From the NCBI RefSeq assembly GCF_006912135.1, contig NZ_VIRS01000016.1:62001-126000 (forward strand): a stretch of DNA of 64,000 bases. The letters run 5' to 3'. The notes under the pieces are model-generated. The model did no database searches and was not told the DNA's origin. It was given only the letters and a program-made list of their open reading frames with translations. Made by a program: the position numbers and the translations under genes. Numbering within the stretch: the stretch's first letter is position 1; every line of letters starts with the position of its first letter. Origin of the DNA: Cryptosporangium phraense. Its GTDB lineage: Bacteria > Actinomycetota > Actinomycetes > Mycobacteriales > Cryptosporangiaceae. This document shows positions 25,978 to 35,427 of this stretch, one piece after another.

Positions 25978-26781
25978 ATGACCGGCAACGAGCAGACCAC
26001 CACGTCGGGCACTGGCGGTGGAGAACCTCGCACCCGGCTCGACCGGATGCCCTCTGCCTCGAGCCGGACGGAAAGCCCCACCGTGATCACCGGCGTCGGC
26101 GTCACGGGCGACACAACATCCAACGACGCCGCCACTCGGACGCCGACCCGGGCAGCACGAATCGCCGATGACGTCTACCTGAGCGTCCATGACTTCGACG
26201 CAGACCGCTCTCGCCTTCGCCTGCCGATCCTTGAGGTGGTCGTGACCGGCGGCCTGCTCGCCGAACTCGTCTTGGCCGGAAAGGCGACGGTCGGCGGCGG
26301 ACGCCTGATGATTACCGATGCGCACCCTTCCGCTGATCCGCTGATCCACCGCACGCTCGCCGCGATCCTGTCCGCGGCGTCCGACGAACGAGACCTTGCC
26401 TTCTGGCTGGACGTCCTCGGCCCGCAATCGGTCGGCTGGATCGCCGCCCGCCTGGTCCGTACGGGCGTCCTCGTGCCGACCTCCGTGCGTCGCAGGCTCT
26501 CGGATGTCGGCTTGGGACATGCCCCCGCGCGCCACGGCGCCGGCAGCTCGCCTGCCGCTCGTCTCGCGCAGACGATCGCCGAAGGCACAGACTTGGACGA
26601 ACACGAGCGGTGTCTAGCCGCACTCCTGTACGCCGCAGGCCTCACTGCACTCATAGCTACCGGAGCTGACGACAGTCGAGGTGCCGCCCTCATTGAGCGC
26701 GAGATCGGCTTGCTACCTGATGCGTTAGGCGTGATCACGCGGGAAGTCAGGACGGCGGTCACCGGGTCGGCAGGCGTGTGA
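25978..26781 (+). CDS. GPP34-family protein
   Basis: This 267-residue protein matches the GPP34 layout: RIADDVYLSVHD, then LPILEVVVTGGLLAELVLAGKATVGGG, a helical middle part and a C-terminal LAALLYAAGLTALIATG. The 55-residue N-terminus is Thr/Ser-rich and probably flexible. GAGG precedes the ATG. It is a full-length counterpart of the frameshifted copy at 20567. Bacterial members have been linked to lipid binding only by analogy. Confidence 0.82.
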   Translation: MTGNEQTTTSGTGGGEPRTRLDRMPSASSRTESPTVITGVGVTGDTTSNDAATRTPTRAARIADDVYLSVHDFDADRSRLRLPILEVVVTGGLLAELVLAGKATVGGGRLMITDAHPSADPLIHRTLAAILSAASDERDLAFWLDVLGPQSVGWIAARLVRTGVLVPTSVRRRLSDVGLGHAPARHGAGSSPAARLAQTIAEGTDLDEHERCLAALLYAAGLTALIATGADDSRGAALIEREIGLLPDALGVITREVRTAVTGSAGV

Positions 26782-27475
26782 TCCCTGTCCCCCGAAGACG
26801 CGTCGCAGCATGAGCAAGGCTGGCGCCGACCCGTTACATCACGTATTCATGAGTCCCGCGATTCAGACCACGATCCGTAGTTGCGAAATCAGCTTCATCC
26901 CTGTTAGTCAACTATCACGGCAACTCCTCCCACATCCGTTGGCAACAGTTGTCCCCAACAACCCTATGAATGGCCTCTTTATCCCGACGAGGGCGATCGC
27001 TCCTTCCCGCGTAGATGCTCACGGGCTGTGAAGAGGCGACGGTAACCCATCGTTATTTCTTGACGTTCGCCCAACGCCGAGCTGCCGCCGGATCCGATTT
27101 TGTGTCCATCCAGCTCCATCGATAGGCCCAGAGAGAGTTCGCTCCAGGGCCCCGCTAGCAGCCACGACACAGACGTGACCCTCGTCCGAAAGAGGACTTC
27201 CACACCAGGACAGGTCGACCGAGCTCCAAACAGGACAATAATTTGAGAGCCCGGCCCTCACTTGCCCCACTAGTTGGATCCGCTTCTAGGCGATTCGTAG
27301 CGGTCGCATTCTTTTCCTATCGATGGAGAACCGTTCGCTGCTGCCGTGCGTGTACTTCATGTCGCTCTCGTCAACTGACGCGGACTGCGCCCGTGACGTG
27401 CTTGACGAAAGTGCATCGCATTCTGTGGAGCCCGCACCGGGCGGCGCTCCGGGTAGGCAGGCAAGGGGCAGTAGC
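26782..27475. other. 694-base region without a recognised gene
   Basis: The stretch is AT-richer than its neighbours and contains only short open frames without codon bias or ribosome binding sites. No clear inverted repeat or RNA gene was seen. It marks the boundary between the GGDEF/DUF574/GPP34 genes and the Tad locus. Confidence 0.5.
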
Positions 27476-28150
27476 GTGAACGTGCGAGCGATCCAGCAGG
27501 CGAGTGCTCATCTCCGCTCTCAATCCGACCGCAGATCGACCGCCGACCACGTCCGGCCCTTCCCTCTCCTCGGTTCATTGCGATACGCCGGCCTCCACGC
27601 ATCAACGCGCACTCGGGCCCGCGCCGCGGCAGCCCTCCTGGTCGTCACCGTGGCGGCCATCTCTGCCTGCGCAGGTCAGGCGGATAGTTCGAACACGACC
27701 TCTTCCTCACCGTCAAGGTCACCTTCTGCATCCGCCACTGATGAGAACGCCGCGCGAACTGCGGCGCTCACCGCCTACACCGGCATGTGGACCGCCTTCG
27801 CACAAGCAGGCGAGACTGCTGATTTCAAATCACCATCACTGCCGCGCTACGCGACGGGCGAGGCTCTCCAGACGCTGGTTGACGGCCTGAAGAGCAACAA
27901 GCAGCACGGTTATGTCTACCGTGGTCGCCCCACGCTCAGCCCTCGAGTCACCACGCTAAGCCTGACCTCCGAGCCGTATACGGCGTCCATCGTTGACTGC
28001 GCCGACACAACGAATTGGAGAACTTACGACAAGGCAGGCCAGCCCAACCACACCGAAGCAGGCAGACGGCACATCACGGCGACTGTCACCCAGCAAAACG
28101 GAGGGTGGAAGGTATCCACCTTCGCTGTGCAAGTGGCTGACACATGCTGA
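27476..28150 (+). CDS. putative lipoprotein at the head of the Tad locus
   Basis: This 224-residue protein has a basic N-region and a hydrophobic stretch ending in ISACAG, a lipobox with Cys near residue 65. A Ser/Thr-rich linker and a small soluble domain follow (TAYTGMWTAFAQAG to WKVSTFAVQVADTC). The N-region is long for a signal peptide, so translation might begin further in, but no better start is seen. The GTG at 27476 has AGGGG upstream. It overlaps the next gene by seven bases. Probably anchored outside the membrane; function unknown. Confidence 0.68.
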   Translation: MNVRAIQQASAHLRSQSDRRSTADHVRPFPLLGSLRYAGLHASTRTRARAAAALLVVTVAAISACAGQADSSNTTSSSPSRSPSASATDENAARTAALTAYTGMWTAFAQAGETADFKSPSLPRYATGEALQTLVDGLKSNKQHGYVYRGRPTLSPRVTTLSLTSEPYTASIVDCADTTNWRTYDKAGQPNHTEAGRRHITATVTQQNGGWKVSTFAVQVADTC

Positions 28151-28941
28151 CACGAGCGCGGTTCACCAGGCTGATCGCGATAGTTGCCACCGTCGTTGTC
28201 CTCGGCGTCGACGCCGGTCGTGCTTTCGCCGAGGAACCCCCTCCCAATCCCTTCGCCCCCGTCGACTGCGGAACCGCCACCCCACGTCCTAGCTGCAGAG
28301 TCGAAGCCAGGACGCCGGGTTCTCGTCGCGAAAACCCAAGGCGATCGCGAGACCGAGGGCGCCCCGCCGCTGCTCCGAACCCTCGCTGCTTCTTCCCGGA
28401 GACTGGCGACGTCTGCGGCGCGGCAGGTGGTCTCGCGGTCGGCGCGGCTCCGGAGACGCCCGCGGAGGCCGGGGCGGTAGCGGTGTCGCGGCTGAACTTG
28501 CCTGCTCCGCCGGTGGCGTCGAGTCCGTCGCCGGAGGTCACTCAGCTGGTGGGGCTTCCCGCGTGGTTTTGGGTGCCGGCCGAGTGGTGGACGGCGCGAT
28601 CGGCCAGCGCGGCCGTGCCCGGGTTGACCGTGACCGCGACCGCGGTGCCCGAGCAGACCGTGTGGGAAACCGGGGACGGCAGCCGGGTGGTGTGCCAGGG
28701 ACCGGGCACACCCTGGCACCCGGACCAGGACGCCTCGAAACCATCCCCGGACTGCGGACACACCTACGCCAGACCGTCGACGAACGAGCCGGACGGCGTG
28801 TTCCGGCTCACCGTCACGGTGCAGTGGCGCGTGAGCTGGGCCGGCGGCGGTCAAACGGGAACCGTCCCGGCCCTGGGGACCTCCTCCGCGACGACCCTGC
28901 GTGTCGGGGAGTCCCAGGCCCTAATCACCCCGCGACGCTGA
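28144..28941 (+). CDS. secreted protein with PKD-like domain
   Basis: This 265-residue protein starts with a signal peptide (LIAIVATVVVLGVDAGRAFA, cleavage near residue 29). A Pro/Arg-rich linker follows, then a segment with VWETGDGSRVVCQGPG and CGHTYARPS, the W-x-x-GDG and C/H-x-Y pattern of PKD-like beta-sandwiches. Homologues of this layout commonly stand beside actinomycete Tad genes. It overlaps the lipoprotein gene and is probably an exported pilus accessory; that role is inferred. Confidence 0.7.
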   Translation: MLTRARFTRLIAIVATVVVLGVDAGRAFAEEPPPNPFAPVDCGTATPRPSCRVEARTPGSRRENPRRSRDRGRPAAAPNPRCFFPETGDVCGAAGGLAVGAAPETPAEAGAVAVSRLNLPAPPVASSPSPEVTQLVGLPAWFWVPAEWWTARSASAAVPGLTVTATAVPEQTVWETGDGSRVVCQGPGTPWHPDQDASKPSPDCGHTYARPSTNEPDGVFRLTVTVQWRVSWAGGGQTGTVPALGTSSATTLRVGESQALITPRR

Positions 28942-29032
28942 CCGATTCCGGCCAGCACCAGCAGTCCTTTTCTCCTCGTTCGGCCGATCCAGAGGCGCAT
29001 CTCCGACGAGCCGGCACGACTTCCGGAAGACG

Positions 29033-29740
29033 ATGAAGGCGGTAGGGGCATCGATGGCAACGACAGCAGTGAGTCCGGCAGGTCCAGGCGTCTCCCCACG
29101 GGCACCAGTAAGCGCTCCTGGTCCGCGACGGCGGCGGCGCGCGTGGGTAGTCGGTGGCGCAGTGCTGGTGCTGGTATGTGCGCTGGGCTCGGCCTACTGG
29201 TGGTCCCAGACCTCCGGACGCGTCGCGGTACTCGCCGTCGCGACGGACGTGCCAGCCGGGCGAGTGCTGACCGACCGGGATGTCCGGACCGTGCAGGTCG
29301 CCGCGGACGCCACGGTTCCGCTCGTGGCCGCCGGGCAGCGTCAGGAGATCGTCGGTCGGACGGCTGCGGTGCCCCTCGCCGCCGGAACGCTGCTCAGCCC
29401 GCAGATGCTGGGTACGCCCGTGCCACCGGAGGCGGGTCAAGCGGTGGTCGCGGTGTCAGTGGACCCTGGCCGGTTCCCGCCGTCGCTGACCGCAGGCTCG
29501 ACGGTGACCGTCGTGGCGACCGGAGCGACCGGCGCAGGGGCGCCAACTACGGGCCCGACGACGACGTCGCAGCCGGGCGAGCCAGGACAGCGCTGGCCGG
29601 GCATTGTGCTGGCGAGCGCGCCGGCTGCTGACGGGCGCGGCGGGGCGGTCGTGACGTTGCGGATGGCGGCCGCGGACGCCACGGATGTCGCGGCGGCCGG
29701 GCCGGTGGCGTTGGTCGAGCGGCATCCCGGGGAGAACTGA
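29033..29740 (+). CDS. SAF-domain protein (CpaB/RcpC-like)
   Basis: This 235-residue protein has one membrane helix at about residues 38-57, then a SAF domain (VAVLAVATDVPAGRVLTDRDVR, then GRTAAVPLAAGTLLSPQML). This is the arrangement of CpaB/RcpC proteins that assemble the outer part of Tad pili. A 30-residue linker of Gly/Thr/Pro interrupts the C-terminal half. The start at 29033 follows GGAAGACG; ATG 29054 is possible. The stop overlaps the next start (TGATG). Confidence 0.83.
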   Translation: MKAVGASMATTAVSPAGPGVSPRAPVSAPGPRRRRRAWVVGGAVLVLVCALGSAYWWSQTSGRVAVLAVATDVPAGRVLTDRDVRTVQVAADATVPLVAAGQRQEIVGRTAAVPLAAGTLLSPQMLGTPVPPEAGQAVVAVSVDPGRFPPSLTAGSTVTVVATGATGAGAPTTGPTTTSQPGEPGQRWPGIVLASAPAADGRGGAVVTLRMAAADATDVAAAGPVALVERHPGEN

Positions 29741-30855
29741 TGCCGCTGATCGTGTGGGCGTCGGCAGCCGGAGCCCCGGGTGTCACCACCACGGCCCTGG
29801 CCGTCGCCGCAGCCTGGCCGGCGGCGGCGACACAGCCGACAGGGTTGTCACCGGCCGCCGCCGGGACGGGAGCCGCGACAGCGGTGCTGGTGGAGGCCGA
29901 TAGCCACGGCGGAGACCTCGCCGCCCGCTACCGGGTGGCCGAGGAGCCGGGCCTTGCCGGGCTCGCGGCAGCGGCGCGATCTCCGCGAGGCTCGGACGAG
30001 ATGGCCGCGATGCTCCAGGGCTATGCCCGGGCACTGGGTGGCGCGCGCGCAGTGACCGCGCCGGTCGGGTCGGGTCAGACCGCCGCGGCGCTCGGAATCC
30101 TCGCCGCTGGTGGTGGGCCGCTCGCGGTGGCGGGAATGTCCCCGGTCCCCGTGCTGGTGGACGCCGGACGGCTGTCGCCGGTCTCTGCGGTGGTGCCGCT
30201 GCTGGCCGCCGCGGACCTCATCGTGCTGGTCGCCCGAGCCGACCTGGCAGATCTGGCCCATACCCGGGAGTTGGCCGCTCACCTCGCCGGTCTCAATCCC
30301 CGTCGAGTGGCGCTGCTGCGCGGACCAAATCCCTACCACCCGGTCGAGGTGGCGGCGCAGCTCGGTATACCGCTGCTGGGCAGTGTGCCCGACGATCGGC
30401 GCGCGGCCACCAGCGTGGCGGTGCGCCGATCGTGGCGGCATGGGGCCTGGGCGCGCGCAATCGCCGGGGTGGCTGCCCGGCTAGCCGAACAGACCGGTGG
30501 AGCAGCAGGACGATCGGCGTTGCGGGCCGGGCCGCCCGATCAGCGCCCGGCTTCCGCGCCCCTTCGCCCTCCGCTGGATCAGGCCGGTTCGACGGCCGGC
30601 ACCAGCCCGGCGAACGGCGGCCTGCCGGCAGGGGGAGCCGGCGCAGGGGCGGACGAGAGCCGGCGAGGGGGACACGCCCCGGCCGGTGAGACAGCGCCCA
30701 GGATGACGACGTCCCGGTGGCCTGTTCCCGAACAGCGCCCCGCTGAGGGCACTGCGAAGCCGCGCAGGTCAGCCACCATTCCCGACGCTGATCCGGCGCC
30801 CACCGCCCGTCTGGACCGGACCGCGCCAGGAGCCTCGACGGGGAGGTCGTCATGA
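29740..30855 (+). CDS. CpaE/MinD-like ATPase-fold protein with altered P-loop
   Basis: This 371-residue protein has the MinD/ParA layout of CpaE, the Tad pilus localisation factor: an opening P-loop (SAAGAPGVTTTALAVA), VLVEADSHGGDLAARY, then LIVLVARADLADL and a C-terminal basic tail. The P-loop lacks the usual GK Lys, so ATP hydrolysis is doubtful. The C-terminal 120 residues are low-complexity. It is coupled to the SAF gene upstream and overlaps TadA by four bases. Confidence 0.78.
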   Translation: MPLIVWASAAGAPGVTTTALAVAAAWPAAATQPTGLSPAAAGTGAATAVLVEADSHGGDLAARYRVAEEPGLAGLAAAARSPRGSDEMAAMLQGYARALGGARAVTAPVGSGQTAAALGILAAGGGPLAVAGMSPVPVLVDAGRLSPVSAVVPLLAAADLIVLVARADLADLAHTRELAAHLAGLNPRRVALLRGPNPYHPVEVAAQLGIPLLGSVPDDRRAATSVAVRRSWRHGAWARAIAGVAARLAEQTGGAAGRSALRAGPPDQRPASAPLRPPLDQAGSTAGTSPANGGLPAGGAGAGADESRRGGHAPAGETAPRMTTSRWPVPEQRPAEGTAKPRRSATIPDADPAPTARLDRTAPGASTGRSS

Positions 30856-32297
30856 CCGCCGGACCACCCGCGAACAGCGGACCGCCCGCCGACAGCCCGC
30901 TGCACCGCTGGGCACCGGTCAACGGGACGCGCCCCGGTATACACGCTGCGCCGCGCCCGTCTCTGAGTGGACCAGCGGCCGTAGGCCCACCCTCGGACGA
31001 GGTGACGGCGTTGCGGCAGCAAGTTGCCGAGCGGCTGTCCGCCCGCAGCCGCGCCGCGGACGCGGCCGGCGAACCGCCGTGGACACCCGAGCGACGCCGT
31101 CGCGAAGCCGAGGCGCTGCTCGGACAGTTGTTGCAGGAGCAGGCCACCGCGGCGATCGGCGCGGGCCGCGCCCCGCGGAATCCGGCCGCCGACCAGGCGC
31201 TGAGCGTACGGGTGCTGGATGCATTGTTCGGGCTGGGCGGGTTGCAGCCGCTGCTGGCCGATCCGCAGATCGAGAACATCAACGTCAACGGCGCCGACGT
31301 CGTGCACGTCCGCTACGCCGACGGGCGCCGGGCCCGGGTCGCACCAGTCGCGGGCAGCGACGCGGAATTGGTGGATCTGATCCGGGCGATCGCCGCCCGC
31401 GCCGGTGTCGAGGAGCGCCGCTTCGACCGTGGCGCGCCCACTCTGTCCGTCCAGTTACCGGACGGGTCCCGGTTGTTCGCGGTCATGGCCGTCACCGCCC
31501 GCCCGTCCATCGCGATCCGCCGCCACCGCCACCCCACCGCCACCCTGCGCGACCTGACCCGGCTCGGCACCATCGACCTCGGCCTGGAAGCCTTCCTGGC
31601 CGCGGCGGTGCGGGCACGGCGCAACATCATCGTCTCCGGCGGCATGGCCGCCGGAAAAACCACGGTGCTGCGCGCGCTGGCCAGCGCCATCGACCCGGCA
31701 GAACGACTCGTCACCGTCGAAGACGCACTCGAACTCGGCCTGGACACCGACACCCGGGCACATCCCGACGTCGTGGCGATGCAGGCCCGCGACGCCAACA
31801 TCGAAGGCGAAGGGCAAATCACCACCGCCGACCTGGTCCGGGCGGCGCTGCGCATGTCCGCCGACCGGGTCATCGTCGGTGAAGTCCGCGGCGCAGAAGT
31901 GATCCCCATGTGCCTGGCTATGTCCCAAGGCAACGACGGATCCATGGCCACCCTGCACGCCTCCTCCAGCGCACAGGTGTTCCTGAAACTCGCCGCGTAC
32001 GCGGTGCAGTCCGCCGAGCGGCTCCCGCTGGAGGCCACCGGCTTGCTCGTCGCCTCCGCCGTCCACCTCGTCGTGCACCTAGACACCACCCCCGACGGGC
32101 GGCGCGTGGTCGCCAGCATCCGCGAAGTCGTCGGCGCCGACGGCGCGCAGGTGACGTCTAACGAGCTCTACCGGCCCAGCGGCGACAAACGCGCCCGGCC
32201 CCACGTCCCGCCGAGCGACGACCTGCTCACCGCATTGACCGCGACCGGTTTCGACCCGAAGTGGCTCCACAACCCCGACGGCTGGTGGCCCACATGA
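30852..32297 (+). CDS. tadA: TadA/CpaF secretion ATPase
   Basis: This 481-residue protein is a type II/IV secretion ATPase that drives Tad pilus extension. It has an N-terminal disordered leader, the N2 domain (LLADPQIENINVNGADVVHVRY), Walker A IVSGGMAAGKTT (near residue 261), GEVRGAEVIPMC with the Walker B/Asp box region (near residue 342) and NDGSMATLHAS. ATPase catalysis should be intact. It overlaps both neighbours by four bases. Confidence 0.93.
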   Translation: MTAGPPANSGPPADSPLHRWAPVNGTRPGIHAAPRPSLSGPAAVGPPSDEVTALRQQVAERLSARSRAADAAGEPPWTPERRRREAEALLGQLLQEQATAAIGAGRAPRNPAADQALSVRVLDALFGLGGLQPLLADPQIENINVNGADVVHVRYADGRRARVAPVAGSDAELVDLIRAIAARAGVEERRFDRGAPTLSVQLPDGSRLFAVMAVTARPSIAIRRHRHPTATLRDLTRLGTIDLGLEAFLAAAVRARRNIIVSGGMAAGKTTVLRALASAIDPAERLVTVEDALELGLDTDTRAHPDVVAMQARDANIEGEGQITTADLVRAALRMSADRVIVGEVRGAEVIPMCLAMSQGNDGSMATLHASSSAQVFLKLAAYAVQSAERLPLEATGLLVASAVHLVVHLDTTPDGRRVVASIREVVGADGAQVTSNELYRPSGDKRARPHVPPSDDLLTALTATGFDPKWLHNPDGWWPT

Positions 32298-33268
32298 ACG
32301 TCACCCTGGATACCTCGACTGCGCTGGCCGGTCTGCTCGGTGCCGGTATCGGCTTGGGCATCGTGCTCGTCGCCGCGGGACTCACCGTCCCTCCCGCCAC
32401 CGAATACGGGAGAGCGCGTCGGCAAGAGCGAGACGCCAACGGCGGGTTACTGTCACCGTCGGAACGGGCTAGCCAGTGGCGGCGCGCCGCGGTGGTCTTT
32501 ACCGGTGGGCTGCTGGCTGCGCTGCTGACGCGGTGGCCGGTCGCCGGACTGCTCGCCGGAACGGCGATCTGGTTCGCGCCGGCCGTGCTCGGGCCCGACC
32601 GGGCCACGACCCGTGCCGTCGCGCGCGCCGAGGCCATCGCCACCTGGGCCGAAATGCTCCGCGACACCCTGCTGGCCGCCGCCGGTCTCGAGCAGGCGCT
32701 CCTGGCGACCGCCCCGGCCGTGCCCGCGCCCATCCATACCGAAGTCGCCGCGCTGGCCGCCCGGATCCGCGCCGGTCAGCGTCTTCCCGACGCGTTGCGG
32801 GCCGCCGCCGACGACTTCGCCGACCCCGCCGCGGATCTGGTGCTCGCCGCGTTGCTGCTGGCCGCCGAGCACCAGGCCCGCCAGCTCGGGCCGCTGCTGT
32901 CGGACCTGGCCGAGGCCACCCGCCAGCAAGCCACCGTGCAGCTGCGGCAGGCCGCCGAACGCGCCCGGACCCGCACCTCCGTGCGGGTCATCACCGCCAC
33001 CACCCTGGCCATGGCCGCCGGGCTCGTCGTGCTCAACCGCACCTATCTGCAGCCCTACGACACCGCCTCGGGCCAGCTCGTCCTGGCCGCGGTCGGCGGC
33101 CTGTTCGCGGCCGGATTCTGGTGGCTGACCCGCCTTGCCCACCCCCCGGCACCGACCAGGCACCTCGCTCTCAGTCCGGAGGACCCTCCTCCCGGTCAGA
33201 CTGCCGGTGAGGTCTCAGCGGCCCGCACGTCCGGCCCGACACCAGCGCGCGGAGGTGCTCGGCGATGA
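32294..33268 (+). CDS. tadB: TadB pilus assembly platform protein
   Basis: This 324-residue protein has N-terminal membrane helices (TALAGLLGAGIGLGIVLVA and further ones), a T2SSF-type soluble segment (MLRDTLLAAAGLEQALLAT, then RIRAGQRLPDAL) and C-terminal membrane helices. It pairs with TadC in the inner-membrane platform under TadA. The start at 32294 overlaps the TadA stop (ATGA), and the stop overlaps TadC. The C-terminal 35 residues are low-complexity. Confidence 0.88.
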   Translation: MNVTLDTSTALAGLLGAGIGLGIVLVAAGLTVPPATEYGRARRQERDANGGLLSPSERASQWRRAAVVFTGGLLAALLTRWPVAGLLAGTAIWFAPAVLGPDRATTRAVARAEAIATWAEMLRDTLLAAAGLEQALLATAPAVPAPIHTEVAALAARIRAGQRLPDALRAAADDFADPAADLVLAALLLAAEHQARQLGPLLSDLAEATRQQATVQLRQAAERARTRTSVRVITATTLAMAAGLVVLNRTYLQPYDTASGQLVLAAVGGLFAAGFWWLTRLAHPPAPTRHLALSPEDPPPGQTAGEVSAARTSGPTPARGGARR

Positions 33269-34194
33269 TCGTGCCCCTGCTGCTCGGCGCCGGACTGGCC
33301 GCCGGTGTGCTGCTGATCGCCGCCGGGCTGTGGCCGCCCAAGCCCTCCCTGGCCGACGAGCTCGCCGCGCTCCACGCCCCACCACCGGCGTCGGCGGGAT
33401 CAGCGTCGACAGGCACGGTGTCAGCCGGTTCGGTTACTTCGGATTCGGGTGGGTGGGCCGCGCGGATGGCCGCGCCCACGGTGCCGGTGCTGGCCGGACT
33501 CGGACTGCCGCGCCGCTCCGTACGCGCGGACCTCGCAGTCCTCGGCCGCCCAGCCACGCTGCACCTGGCCGAACAAGCCGCCACCGCCCTGGCCGGACTC
33601 TTTCTTCCCCCACTCGTGGCCGGGTCGCTCGCGCTGGCCGGCGTGAGCGTCGGATGGGTCCTGCCGCTCTGGGTCGCCCTCGCCCTCGCGATCGGCGGAT
33701 TCCTCCTCCCGGATCTGGCCATCCACGCCGACGCCGACCGCCGCCGCGCCGAGTTTCGGCACGCCCTGTCCTCCTACCTCGACCTCGTCGTCGTCTCCCT
33801 CGCGGGCGGCGCCGGGGTCCAGGCCGCCCTGCACACCAGCGCGCAGGTCGGCACCGGCTGGGCCAACGCCCGGATCCGCGACGCCCTGCAGGAGGCCGCG
33901 CTCACCCCCCAGCTGACCCCCTGGCAGGCCCTCGGCCGGCTCGGCACCGAACTCGGCATCACCGACCTGACCGAACTGGCCGCCACCGTCTCCCTCGCCG
34001 GCACCGAAGGCGCCAAAATCCGCACCTCCCTGAGGGCTCGCGCTACCGCCCTCCGCGGGCACCTGCTCGCCGACCTCGACGCCGCCGGGGCCTCGGCCAC
34101 CGAGCGGATGAGCATCGGCGTCGTCGCGCTCTTCGCCGCGTTCCTCCTTTTTCTTGCGTATCCGGCAGTCAGTCATGTCCTCACTGGGCTCTAG
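33265..34194 (+). CDS. tadC: TadC pilus assembly platform protein
   Basis: This 309-residue protein has an N-terminal hydrophobic segment, two central helices and the T2SSF motif region SYLDLVVVSLAGGAGVQAALHT, followed by GRLGTELGITDLTELA and a C-terminal helix (VVALFAAFLLFLAYP). It is the TadB partner. It overlaps TadB by four bases. A pilin-like gene follows 16 bases after the stop, preceded by AAAGGA. Confidence 0.88.
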   Translation: MIVPLLLGAGLAAGVLLIAAGLWPPKPSLADELAALHAPPPASAGSASTGTVSAGSVTSDSGGWAARMAAPTVPVLAGLGLPRRSVRADLAVLGRPATLHLAEQAATALAGLFLPPLVAGSLALAGVSVGWVLPLWVALALAIGGFLLPDLAIHADADRRRAEFRHALSSYLDLVVVSLAGGAGVQAALHTSAQVGTGWANARIRDALQEAALTPQLTPWQALGRLGTELGITDLTELAATVSLAGTEGAKIRTSLRARATALRGHLLADLDAAGASATERMSIGVVALFAAFLLFLAYPAVSHVLTGL

Positions 34195-34209
34195 AAAGGA
34201 CGCTCGCCC

Positions 34210-34437
34210 GTGCATCGGCACGCTCTGCACCCGAATCTCGCTCGCTTCACCAACCCCGGCCGCCGCCTCGCGCGCCGTCTCCACACGCGTCTGCACGACC
34301 GCCTTCCCCGCGGCGACGGTGGCTACAGCACCGAAACCGTCCTGGTCACCGCGCTGCTCGTCGCGCTCGCGATCGCCGTCCTGGGCATCATCGCCGCCAA
34401 GGTGCTGGCCAAAGCCAACTCCATCAACCTCGGCTAA
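34210..34437 (+). CDS. Flp-type prepilin
   Basis: This 75-residue protein has a basic 36-residue leader, then GDGGYSTETVLVTALLVALA, which fits the class IV-b prepilin pattern: cleavage after Gly, with Glu five residues in, and a hydrophobic helix that forms the filament. A downstream peptidase would be needed for cleavage; none is seen in the window. GTG start with AAAGGA upstream. It is the likely major pilin of the neighbouring Tad machine. Confidence 0.82.
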   Translation: MHRHALHPNLARFTNPGRRLARRLHTRLHDRLPRGDGGYSTETVLVTALLVALAIAVLGIIAAKVLAKANSINLG

Positions 34438-34441
34438 CCCG

Positions 34442-34951
34442 ATGCCCACCCTTCCGCGGGCCCCGCTGTGCGGGCGCTTGCTGCGCCTCCTCGCCCCCAC
34501 GCCACACCCACGGGCCCACGGGCCGGCCCGCCGCCGCGCCCGGGTCCGGGTCCGAGTTCGGGTCCGGTTCAGAGACAGCGATCGGGGTGCGGTCTCCGCC
34601 GAGCTCGCGCTCGCCACACCGCTGCTGCTCCTGCTGTTGATGCTCGTCGTCCAAGCCGCCCTGGGCTGGCACGCCGTCCACGTCGCGGACGCCACCGTCA
34701 CCCGCGCCGCCGACGCCGCGCGCCTGGCCGGCGCCACCGACGCCGACGGCCAGACCACCGCCGACACGCTCACCGCGCAACTGGGCTCTGGGCTGCTCAC
34801 CGACACGCAGGTCGCGGTCAGCCGCAGCGGCGGACAGGTCACCGTCGAACTCACCGCCCACGCGCCCACCGTCGTCCCCGGCCTCACCTGGACCGTCCAT
34901 CGCCGCGCCACCGCACCGATCGAACAGACCACCCTCGGCGGCGCGCCATGA
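34442..34951 (+). CDS. TadE-like pseudopilin
   Basis: This 169-residue protein has a basic Arg-rich leader (about 45 residues, with RVRVRVRVR), then DRGAVSAELALATPLLLLLLML, the TadE/G processing and hydrophobic region. The rest is soluble (VTRAADAARLAGATD). Such minor pilins help start or cap the filament. It begins two bases after the prepilin stop block and overlaps the next gene by four bases. Confidence 0.82.
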   Translation: MPTLPRAPLCGRLLRLLAPTPHPRAHGPARRRARVRVRVRVRFRDSDRGAVSAELALATPLLLLLLMLVVQAALGWHAVHVADATVTRAADAARLAGATDADGQTTADTLTAQLGSGLLTDTQVAVSRSGGQVTVELTAHAPTVVPGLTWTVHRRATAPIEQTTLGGAP

Positions 34952-35427
34952 CCCGGCCACGGTTCAGGGCGCACCCGATACGGAAGTCCGGTAGGCAAGG
35001 GCGCCGGTGGGCTGGGCGTCCGACGGGTCAGGACGCGGGTTCCGTCACCGTCGAGCTCACCCTCCTGACCCCTCTCCTGCTGCTGATCGTGCTATTCGTC
35101 GTGGCCGCCGGGCGGCTCGCCGACGCTCAAGCCCGCCTCGACCAGGCCACCTACACCGCCGCTCGCGCTGCCTCTCTCAGCCGTGACTCCGCCATTGCGG
35201 TCAGCGCCGCACAGGCCAGCGCGGACAGCGCGCTACAAGATCCGTCGGCGTGCGCAGTGCTCAGCACCGTGGTCGACACGACCGCCTATCAACCGGGCGG
35301 CGTGGTCACGGTCCGCACCACCTGCGTCGTGGACATGGCCGACCTGACCGGACTCGGCATCCCCGGTCGCAAAACGCTTACCAGCGCCTCCAGCTCACCC
35401 CTCGATCGCTTCCGAGCGACCTCATGA
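34948..35427 (+). CDS. TadE/TadG-like pseudopilin
   Basis: This 159-residue protein has the same plan: a basic leader, QDAGSVTVELTLLTPLLLLIVLF, then a soluble domain with Cys pair (SACAVL and TTCVVD). It is paralogous to its neighbours. ATGA overlap with the gene upstream and the next downstream. Likely a minor pilin. Confidence 0.8.
   Translation: MTRPRFRAHPIRKSGRQGRRWAGRPTGQDAGSVTVELTLLTPLLLLIVLFVVAAGRLADAQARLDQATYTAARAASLSRDSAIAVSAAQASADSALQDPSACAVLSTVVDTTAYQPGGVVTVRTTCVVDMADLTGLGIPGRKTLTSASSSPLDRFRATS

Noticed and set aside
26810-27031. Short frame in the AT-richer gap
   Set aside because: No ribosome binding site, no codon bias and no recognisable features.
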